A stretch of DNA of 64,000 nt from contig NZ_CP050854.1 of assembly GCF_017569925.1 (NCBI RefSeq), positions 1,860,001-1,924,000 on the forward strand. The letters are read 5' to 3'. The DNA is from Brenneria izadpanahii (GTDB lineage: Bacteria > Pseudomonadota > Gammaproteobacteria > Enterobacterales > Enterobacteriaceae). Shown in pieces: positions 57,685 through 64,000 of this stretch. The notes beneath the pieces are model-generated. The model saw nothing but the letters and a program-made list of their open reading frames with translations. It was not told the DNA's origin and ran no database searches. The position numbers and the translations under genes are program-made. Each line of letters begins with the position of its first letter. The stretch's first letter is position 1.

Positions 57685-59364
57685 ATGGCGAGTTCTTTGG
57701 TTAATATTGCATCTTCCGGTCTGAAGGCTGCGCAGACGTTACTTAATACCACGGGTAACAACATTACCAACGCCCAAACAACAGGCTACAACCGGCAAAC
57801 GGTTTCTCTTTCCTCGGCTATCGGCCAGTCTACCACTTATGGCGAAGTGGGAACCGGAGTGACGGTCAGTTCCGTCAACCGCGAATACGACAAGCTTACT
57901 GTTGCGCAATTGCGCGCTGCGTCGGCCAGTTATGCTGAAACCAGCGCTTATTACGATCAGCTTTCCCAAATTGATAGCCTGCTGGCGAGCAGCGTCACCA
58001 GCAGCACGACCTCTACGGCCTCCAGCATTGACAGCATGCTGTCAGACTTTTTCGCCAGCCTGAGTACGCTGAGCTCCGACGCCGGCAGTACGTCGTCCCG
58101 CCAGGCGGTGCTCAGTAGCGCAGAGGCGCTGGTTAGCCAGTTGCAAACGGCGGACAGCTACCTGTCGACGATGGATTCGGCTATCAATCAGGAGGTTACC
58201 AGCACGGTTGATACCATTAACAGCTATGCCGAACAGATCGCCAAGTTGAACTCCCAGATATCCAGCATGGGCAGCGCCGGCGCTTCGGCTAACTCGTTGC
58301 TGGATCAGCGCGATCAATTGATTAACAATCTGAACGACCTGGTCGGCGTGACGGTATCCACACAAGATGATTCGCTGGTGACGGTATCGCTTTCCAACGG
58401 CTTGACGCTGGTGCAGGGCGGTACTTCCTATGCGTTGGCGGCAGTAACCGACAGCGCCGATGCATCTCGTATCACTATCGCCTATGACAGCGGCAACGGC
58501 AGCTTGACCAGCATCAATGAGGATAACATTGATGGCGGCAGCCTGGCCGGCCTGTTTGCCGCCCGGGATGATATAGATAGCACGCGTAATGCACTGGGTC
58601 TGATCGCCCTGGAACTCGCTGGCAGTATGAACGAACTGCAAAGCGAAGGGGTGGATCTGAACGGCGATGTCGGTACGGATTTCTTCAGCTATAACGACCC
58701 ATCGGTGTTAAGCAATAGTAAGAATACCGGCAGCGCGGAGCTATCCGCCTCTTATACCGATATCAGCAGCGTTACGGCCAGCGACTACAAACTGAGCTAT
58801 AAAAACGGCAGTTGGAACGTGACGCAAGTTTCAGACGGTTCAACCGTCAGCTATACCACTTCCACCGACAGCGATGGTAATTCTACCCTTAGTTTTGGCG
58901 GTTTGACGGTTACCGTTTCCGGCGATGCCGCCGAGGGCGACTCGTTTAACGTGGAAACGGTGAGCGGTGTGATTTCCAGTTTGTCGGTCGCGTTAAGCGA
59001 TGGCTCGCTGATCGCCGCCGGTCTGAATGATGCCGAAACCGGTGAAAGCGATAACCGTAACCTGGAATCAATGATTGATTTGCAAACGTCGAAGCTTATC
59101 GGCGGCAAATCGACGCTAGCGCAGTCTTATGCCAGCCTGATCAGTGAAATTGGGATTAAAACTTCATCGGCGAATAGTCTCAGTTCTTCCCAGTCGGCTA
59201 TCGTGACGTCGCTGACCGAGAAACAGCAGTCGGTTTCCGGGGTAAACATTGATGAAGAATACATTAATCTTTATAGCGCACAGCAGTACTACACCGCCTG
59301 TGCCCAGGTATTGTCTACCGCGAATACCATTTTTGACTCCCTGTTGTCAGCAGTAAACAGCTAA
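57685..59364 (+). CDS. flgK: Hook-filament junction protein FlgK (HAP1)
   Basis: FlgK is the first junction protein between hook and filament and a FlgN client. The 559-residue product has the conserved N-terminus (SLVNIASSGLKAAQTLLNTTG, then NNITNAQTTGYNRQTVSLS) and C-terminus (GVNIDEEYINLYSAQQYYTA). The middle is rich in Ser/Thr/Asp. A GCCGATAT at 57654 just upstream resembles a sigma-28 -10 box, but I see no good -35 at the right spacing. Confidence 0.97.
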   Translation: MASSLVNIASSGLKAAQTLLNTTGNNITNAQTTGYNRQTVSLSSAIGQSTTYGEVGTGVTVSSVNREYDKLTVAQLRAASASYAETSAYYDQLSQIDSLLASSVTSSTTSTASSIDSMLSDFFASLSTLSSDAGSTSSRQAVLSSAEALVSQLQTADSYLSTMDSAINQEVTSTVDTINSYAEQIAKLNSQISSMGSAGASANSLLDQRDQLINNLNDLVGVTVSTQDDSLVTVSLSNGLTLVQGGTSYALAAVTDSADASRITIAYDSGNGSLTSINEDNIDGGSLAGLFAARDDIDSTRNALGLIALELAGSMNELQSEGVDLNGDVGTDFFSYNDPSVLSNSKNTGSAELSASYTDISSVTASDYKLSYKNGSWNVTQVSDGSTVSYTTSTDSDGNSTLSFGGLTVTVSGDAAEGDSFNVETVSGVISSLSVALSDGSLIAAGLNDAETGESDNRNLESMIDLQTSKLIGGKSTLAQSYASLISEIGIKTSSANSLSSSQSAIVTSLTEKQQSVSGVNIDEEYINLYSAQQYYTACAQVLSTANTIFDSLLSAVNS

Positions 59365-59396
59365 CTAATTCATGACAAATTATAAGGGTAAACATT

Positions 59397-60317
59397 ATGC
59401 GTCTTAGCACTAGTGTGATAAATCAGAGACAGATCGCCAGTTCTCTGGAGATTCAGTCCGCAGTGACCACGGCCGCAGCTCAGGTGTCTTCCGGCTTTCG
59501 CGTCACCAAGCCCTCCGATGATCCCATTGCCGCCTCACAGGCGGTATTGGTGTCTCAGGCGCAGGCTGACAGTCAAAAATACACTACGGCGCGCCAGACG
59601 GCGGAAGCCAGTCTGAATCTGGAAGACACTACGTTGGATGAAGTCGTTACCACGCTCCAGAACATTCAGACGAAACTGATTCAGGCCGCTAACACCACTT
59701 ATAGCGATTCCGACCGGGCCTCGCTGGCCACAGAACTACAAAGTTATAAAGATCAACTGGTGGCGCTGGCGAACACCACCGATAGTAGCGGTAACTATAT
59801 TTTTAGCGGCTACGCCTCCGGCTCCGCGGCCTTTACCGTAGCGGACGACGGCACCGTGTCTTACAGCGGCAGCAGCAGCGCTGTTTCTATCAAAATATCC
59901 GACAGCCTGTCAGTGACTACCGGCGATACCGGTAATAGCGTATTTGGCGAAGATGGCAATAGTGTTTTTGACACCATCGATCAGGCGCTGGCTGCGTTAT
60001 CCATGAGTCTGGATGACGGGGATTCGACGGAAGAGTACTCGTCGGCGATGGGGAGCGTGCTAAGCACTTTGTCGAATCAATTGGATGATGTATACACTGC
60101 GCAGACCAAGCTGGGCGGCAAACAGACGACAATTACCTCGTTGAAGAGCCAGCAGACTAGCATCGATGTGGTTTACTCCGATCGTAAAACCGATTTGGTG
60201 GAAGCCGATATTGTTGCCGCGACGGCGACTTACCAATCTTTGCAGGTAATGCTTCAGGCGAATGCCGCCGTGACCGCCAGCATGTTTTCCATGTCGCTAT
60301 TCCAACTCAACGGCTAG
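59397..60317 (+). CDS. flgL: Hook-filament junction protein FlgL (HAP3)
   Basis: FlgL is the second junction protein, a flagellin-like FlgN client. The 306-residue product starts MRLSTSVINQRQIASSLEIQ and keeps the flagellin-type GFRVTKPSDDPIAASQAV segment, and at the C-terminus EADIVAATATYQSLQVMLQANA. It is located 32 bases after flgK and is followed by a terminator. Confidence 0.97.
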   Translation: MRLSTSVINQRQIASSLEIQSAVTTAAAQVSSGFRVTKPSDDPIAASQAVLVSQAQADSQKYTTARQTAEASLNLEDTTLDEVVTTLQNIQTKLIQAANTTYSDSDRASLATELQSYKDQLVALANTTDSSGNYIFSGYASGSAAFTVADDGTVSYSGSSSAVSIKISDSLSVTTGDTGNSVFGEDGNSVFDTIDQALAALSMSLDDGDSTEEYSSAMGSVLSTLSNQLDDVYTAQTKLGGKQTTITSLKSQQTSIDVVYSDRKTDLVEADIVAATATYQSLQVMLQANAAVTASMFSMSLFQLNG

Positions 60318-60335
60318 TGGTTGGGACAACAGTTT

Positions 60336-60361
60336 AACGTGCTAAACCGGGCACGTTTTTT
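60336..60361 (+). terminator. Rho-independent terminator after flgL
   Basis: Stem AACGTGC / GCACGTT with an eight-base loop and a tail of six T, 18 bases after the flgL stop. It separates flgKL from the converging fliR operon. Confidence 0.9.
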
Positions 60362-60450
60362 GGGTGTATCATTTGATTAATTTAATCATTGATGCACCAT
60401 TTTTTATGGTCCTAATTTATCCTGCCGGCTGTATATCCTTATTGACCAAT

Positions 60451-61239
60451 TTATTCTTGTGCAAGAAATTCTCTGATAATCATCGCAATCACATCAAATA
60501 ACTCACTGAATATGTGCTCTGAAAATGGCGCAAACAGCGGCATCAGTAATCCGATGGTCAATATACCGATGGTGAGCGTAATTGGAAAACCGATCACAAA
60601 GACGGAGAGTTGCGGGGACATTCGGTTTAGAACGCCCAATGATATGTTAATAACCAACAGAAATGTGATTAAAGGAAGAGCGAGCATCAGGCCGTTAATA
60701 AAAATAAGGCTACCCGTTTGGGCAATGGACAGAAAAATATTGCTATTGATTAACCCCTGATTGATGGGAATAAGATGAAAGCTGTCGGCTAATAATGAAA
60801 TAAGCCATAGGTGCCCATCAAATACCAGGAACAGCAGCATGGCAAACACATTGAAAAAACGGGATAGCACCGAGGTGTTGGCGCCGCTTGATGGATCGAA
60901 GAAGGTGGCAAAGGATAATCCCATTTGCAAACCGATAATTTCACCCGCCAGGCGAAATACGGCAAAAGCCAACTGCATAGTGAAACCTAAAGCAATGCCG
61001 ATTAATACTTGCTTTATTAAAAGCCAAACACCGGGCACAGAAAAGATAGGCGTATTTTCAATTGTTATCTGGGGCGATATCAGGACGGTACACAGGAAAG
61101 CCAAACCGATTTTAACTTTACTATCGATTCCTTTTTCGTTAAATAGCGGTGCGGTGGCGATCAGCGCCAATAGCCGTACGAAAGGCCAAAAATACTGCCC
61201 TAACCAATAGGTTAAATCGGCGCTGGTGACTTCTATCAT
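60451..61239 (-). CDS. fliR: Flagellar export gate protein FliR
   Basis: FliR is the single-copy core of the FliPQR export channel. The 262-residue product has six membrane segments and the family landmarks YFWPFVRLLALIATAPLFNE at the start and RMSPQLSVFVIGFPITLTIG near residue 205. It is last in the minus-strand fliMNOPQR series, 2 bases after fliQ. Confidence 0.96.
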   Translation of the reverse strand: MIEVTSADLTYWLGQYFWPFVRLLALIATAPLFNEKGIDSKVKIGLAFLCTVLISPQITIENTPIFSVPGVWLLIKQVLIGIALGFTMQLAFAVFRLAGEIIGLQMGLSFATFFDPSSGANTSVLSRFFNVFAMLLFLVFDGHLWLISLLADSFHLIPINQGLINSNIFLSIAQTGSLIFINGLMLALPLITFLLVINISLGVLNRMSPQLSVFVIGFPITLTIGILTIGLLMPLFAPFSEHIFSELFDVIAMIIREFLAQE

Positions 61240-61241
61240 TA

Positions 61242-61511
61242 TTATCCAATGATTATCGGTAAATTACTAAAAAGCGTTCGCATATAGTCTAATAGCAGAT
61301 TAAGCATCCAGGGGCCGGCAATAACGATGGCGGTAAATACCGCCAGAATCTTGGGAATAAACGACAGCGTCATTTCATTGACCTGCGTAGCCGCCTGCAG
61401 CAGGCTGACGATCAATCCGGTCAGCAATGCGGCCAGCAATAAAGGCGCGGCAAGAGCCAGAGCGATTTTCATCGCTTCATAACCAAGGGCCATAACTGAT
61501 TCAGGTGTCAT
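61242..61511 (-). CDS. fliQ: Flagellar export gate protein FliQ
   Basis: FliQ is the small helical-hairpin subunit of the export channel. The 89-residue product starts MTPESVMALGYEAMKIALAL, has two membrane segments, and carries the conserved SLLQAATQVNEMTLSFIPKI between them. It lies between fliP and fliR. Confidence 0.96.
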   Translation of the reverse strand: MTPESVMALGYEAMKIALALAAPLLLAALLTGLIVSLLQAATQVNEMTLSFIPKILAVFTAIVIAGPWMLNLLLDYMRTLFSNLPIIIG

Positions 61512-61550
61512 GATAATAATCCTGGTCCGCGTTTCCTGATTGTAGAAACG

Positions 61551-62315
61551 CTAGCTGTAGAAACTCTGCGCGAGAGAACCGATTAGTAACTGCCAGCCAT
61601 CGACAAGCACGAACAGCATCAATTTAAAAGGTAACGATACGGTAGCAGGCGGAACCATCATCATACCCAGCGCCATCAAAACACTGGCGACCACCAGGTC
61701 AATAATCAAAAAAGGAATAAATATGGTGAATCCAATTTGAAAGGCGGTTTTCAGTTCGCTGGTGACAAACGCCGGGATCAGTATCCGCATGGGAACGGAT
61801 TCCGGCCCCTCCAGCGCGGGAATTTCCGCCAGCCGGGTAAAAAGCGCCAGATCGGCTTCACGCGTTTGCCGCAGCATGAATTCACGCAGGGGCTGCGACC
61901 CGGTTTCAAAAGCGGACTCCATGGTGATCTGGTTTTGACTGAAAGGGACATAAGCCTCTTGATAGATTTTGTTAAATACCGGCGACATAACAAAGAAGGT
62001 CAGAAATAAGCTTAAGCCCAGGATGACCTGGTTGGGCGGGGCCGTCGCGGTGCCGATAGCCGTACGCAACAGGCTTAACACGATTACGATGCGAGTAAAG
62101 CTGGTCATCATCAATAACACCGCTGGCAGAAACGTCAGCGATGTCATGAATACCAGCGTTTGCACCGGCAGGGACCAGCTTTGCCCTCCGTTAGGCAGCG
62201 GTTGACTGATAATGCCGGGTAATTGCGCCCATGCGGCCGGCATAATCAGAAAAGAAGCGCCAATCAGAATCTGGAATAACAATTTGAGGGGGAATCGATG
62301 AGCAATAACATTCAT
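61551..62315 (-). CDS. fliP: Flagellar export gate protein FliP
   Basis: FliP forms the pentameric entry of the export channel. The 254-residue product has a cleavable signal (to about AWA, residue 30), then membrane segments with [35 protein letters not shown] and, in the C-terminal half, [22 protein letters not shown]. Its start overlaps the end of fliO by 4 bases. Confidence 0.97.
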   Translation of the reverse strand: MNVIAHRFPLKLLFQILIGASFLIMPAAWAQLPGIISQPLPNGGQSWSLPVQTLVFMTSLTFLPAVLLMMTSFTRIVIVLSLLRTAIGTATAPPNQVILGLSLFLTFFVMSPVFNKIYQEAYVPFSQNQITMESAFETGSQPLREFMLRQTREADLALFTRLAEIPALEGPESVPMRILIPAFVTSELKTAFQIGFTIFIPFLIIDLVVASVLMALGMMMVPPATVSLPFKLMLFVLVDGWQLLIGSLAQSFYS

Positions 62316-62740
62316 GCCGATGTATCCGGACGTTTTAATACTTTTGACAGCAGTTGGCGAAAATCCGTCGCTTTATCTTTATTGGCGTCGGAATTAGCGT
62401 CAGATGACTTGTCTATGGATTGAGCGGGTATGGTCAGTAATGGTGAAATATTCTGTGACGTTACACCCAGTATCAGCCAGTTTTTATCGACCTCAACAAT
62501 AACGACCCGTTCCCGCTGACCAACCTGACAGGTCGAAATCACTTTTAATAAACGATTGTTATGCGAATAACCTGTTAAGCCCAATTTACGGATAATCCAG
62601 GCAATCAACAAAATAAACAATAGAATCCCAACCAGCATGCCGCCGACTTGAGACAGCAGCATCGTGTTGGATATCGGCGGCGCGGTAGCGATAGTGGATA
62701 CGCTCTCGGTCGCCGCGGAGGTTACGGTTTGACTCATCAA
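62312..62740 (-). CDS. fliO: Flagellar assembly protein FliO
   Basis: FliO helps FliP complexes assemble. The 142-residue product has a short periplasmic part, one membrane segment ([23 protein letters not shown], residues about 31-53, listed only as position) and a cytoplasmic domain with [25 protein letters not shown] split over its core strands. It overlaps fliN and fliP by 4 bases each. Confidence 0.93.
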   Translation of the reverse strand: MMSQTVTSAATESVSTIATAPPISNTMLLSQVGGMLVGILLFILLIAWIIRKLGLTGYSHNNRLLKVISTCQVGQRERVVIVEVDKNWLILGVTSQNISPLLTIPAQSIDKSSDANSDANKDKATDFRQLLSKVLKRPDTSA

Positions 62741-63150
62741 CGGCTCAATCGACGCATGCGCTCGGAAGGGGTAATGATATCCGTGATACGGACACCATAT
62801 TTATCCGCAACCACCACAACTTCTCCCTGAGCAATCAGGTAGCCATTGATTAGAATGTCCAACGGCTCGCCGGCTAATCCCTCAAGAGGAACGACCGAAC
62901 CTTGGGAAAGGTGTAAAAGTTCCTTGATGGTCATTTTCGTCCTTCCAAGCTCAACCGTCAGCTTGACCGGGATATCCATAATCATGTCAATGTCCTGCAG
63001 GGAATTAGCTCCTTGCTGGGCGGAGAGATTATCGAATACGCTATCGGCCGTGGCTGTGCCTTTTTCCGCAGTCTGTTGCTCATTAAATGCATCAGCCCAC
63101 AAATCGTCCACGGATTCCTTTTCATCGGACGGTTTCTTGCTGTCACTCAT
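62737..63150 (-). CDS. fliN: Flagellar motor switch protein FliN
   Basis: FliN is the C-ring base protein that binds CheY-P with FliM. From the ATG at 63150 (MSDSKKPSDEKESVDDLW) it has 137 residues. The C-terminal SpoA domain reads MDIPVKLTVELGRTKMTIKE, SVVPLEGLAGEPLDILING and YGVRITDIITPSERMRRL. An upstream start at 63165 would overlap fliM further. Start and stop overlap its neighbours. Confidence 0.96.
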   Translation of the reverse strand: MSDSKKPSDEKESVDDLWADAFNEQQTAEKGTATADSVFDNLSAQQGANSLQDIDMIMDIPVKLTVELGRTKMTIKELLHLSQGSVVPLEGLAGEPLDILINGYLIAQGEVVVVADKYGVRITDIITPSERMRRLSR

Positions 63151-64000
63151 TGGGCTGTTCCTCATCGTTCAGAGAATTCAATATAGGATTAATTAAATGT
63201 TCGACTTTCAAGGCGTACTGTCCGCCGGATGTACCATATTGGCAGGTCAGGACGGGGACGCCATCAACATGGGCGATCAAACGCTCGGGTTTGTCTATCG
63301 GCAGAATATCGCCCGGTTGTAATTGAAGGAGTTTGGAGATCCGCAAAGGAATATCCACAAAACTCGCCACCAGTTCCAGTTCCGAATGCTGCACCTGTTT
63401 CGCCAACGCTTCCCGCCAGTTATGATCTTCCTGACGAGAGTTTTCCAGCGGCGGATTGACCAAGAGTTCGCGCAGCGGCTCTATCATGGCGAAGGGAATA
63501 CAGATGCTGAATTCCCCGGTTAATGAGCCTATTTCCACATGAAAAGGCGTGGTCACCACGATGTCGTTAGGCGAGGTGGTAATGTTGGTAAATTTTACCT
63601 GCATCTCCGAGCGGACATATTCTATATCCAGCTTATAGATAGCCTGCCAGGCATCGCTGTAGGCTTCCAGCGCAAGACGGAGCATGCGTTTAACGATTCT
63701 CTGCTCGGTATGGGTAAACTCCCGGCCTTCAACTTTGGTTGGAAACCGGCCGTCGCCGCCGAACAGGTTATCGACCGCAATAAAAACCAGACTGGGTGAG
63801 AAAACCAGCAGCGCGGTTCCACGCAACGGCTTCATGTGGATCAGGTTTATGTTGGTCGGAACCGGCAAATTTCGCGCGAATTCGTGATAAGGCAAAATTT
63901 TAATGGGGCCTACCGTAATATCCGGACTACGGCGTAAAAGATTGAATAGCCCCATTCTGAACTGGCGAGCAAACCGCTCATTGATAATTTCCAGCGCCTG
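63143..64000 (-). CDS. fliM: Flagellar motor switch protein FliM, 5' end outside window
   Basis: FliM is the switch protein that receives CheY-P and joins FliG to FliN. The open frame continues through the right window edge (QALEIINERFARQFR before an internal Met at 63955), so the N-terminal CheY-binding peptide and about 45 residues are missing. The seen part has the middle CheC-like domain (LLVFSPSLVFIAVDNLFGGDGR) and the C-terminal SpoA domain (LELVASFVDIPLRISKLLQL). It heads the visible fliMNOPQR series. Confidence 0.97.
   Translation of the reverse strand, partial: QALEIINERFARQFRMGLFNLLRRSPDITVGPIKILPYHEFARNLPVPTNINLIHMKPLRGTALLVFSPSLVFIAVDNLFGGDGRFPTKVEGREFTHTEQRIVKRMLRLALEAYSDAWQAIYKLDIEYVRSEMQVKFTNITTSPNDIVVTTPFHVEIGSLTGEFSICIPFAMIEPLRELLVNPPLENSRQEDHNWREALAKQVQHSELELVASFVDIPLRISKLLQLQPGDILPIDKPERLIAHVDGVPVLTCQYGTSGGQYALKVEHLINPILNSLNDEEQPNE

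Overview
The window looks like chromosome of a motile soft-rot type enterobacterium (Pectobacteriaceae, most like Brenneria, Pectobacterium or Dickeya). This rests on gene order and on protein similarity recalled from memory, because no search could be run. The core is a nearly continuous flagellar and chemotaxis block. Around it lie enterobacterial housekeeping neighbourhoods (yecF, uvrY-uvrC-pgsA-tRNA, dsrB) and a degraded accessory region on the left.

Layout. 1-2909 (- strand): type VI secretion genes in the order SH3-like lipoprotein, tssJ, tssK, tssL (tssL cut by the window edge). 2915-4035: AT-rich, no gene, two Fur-box-like palindromes. 4036-7734 (- strand): a tight operon of polar amino acid type ABC transporter genes (binding protein, ATPase, permease) and an MmgE/PrpD-family protein, next to the C-terminal remnant of a LysR regulator. 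8934-10331: MFS carrier. 10643-18131: island-like region left of a tRNA-Asn gene, with a broken aadA-like gene, an IS3-family remnant, a frameshifted P4-type integrase, a LysR / Rid-family / quinone-oxidoreductase cassette, a DUF4145-like remnant, an IS2-like remnant and a second integrase stump next to the tRNA. 18291-18787: a nac-like gene with an intact sigma-54/NtrC control region but only the DNA-binding half of the protein. 19065-26217: iraP-like, cycA-like, tRNA-Lys(CTT), yecF, uvrY, uvrC, pgsA and tRNA Gly-Cys-Leu. 26621-32626: KTSC protein, two chemoreceptors, a globin-coupled diguanylate cyclase and dsrB. 33572-64000: flhDC, motAB-cheAW, a third chemoreceptor, cheRBYZ, flhBAE, flgN-flgM-flgA, flgBCDEFGHIJ, flgKL, then fliR-Q-P-O-N-M on the opposite strand.

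How it works together. FlhD4C2 turns on the hook-basal-body and export genes. FliA (sigma-28) then reads class III promoters; convincing ones lie upstream of all three chemoreceptors and flgM. The receptors feed CheA/CheW, CheY acts on the FliM/FliN switch, and MotA/MotB are the stator. UvrY (GacA-type), a CRP site and a possible CsrA hairpin in the flhD leader suggest global control of motility.

The most notable pattern is a set of one-base losses in homopolymer runs (T6SS lipoprotein C7, IS orfA A6, uvrC G5, flgM C5). Each breaks a recognisable reading frame; they are either recurrent sequencing errors or real gene decay. I found no clearly new multi-gene system. The best candidates for something undescribed are the nac-like gene truncated to its DNA-binding part behind intact nitrogen control, and the ABC transporter plus MmgE/PrpD operon.
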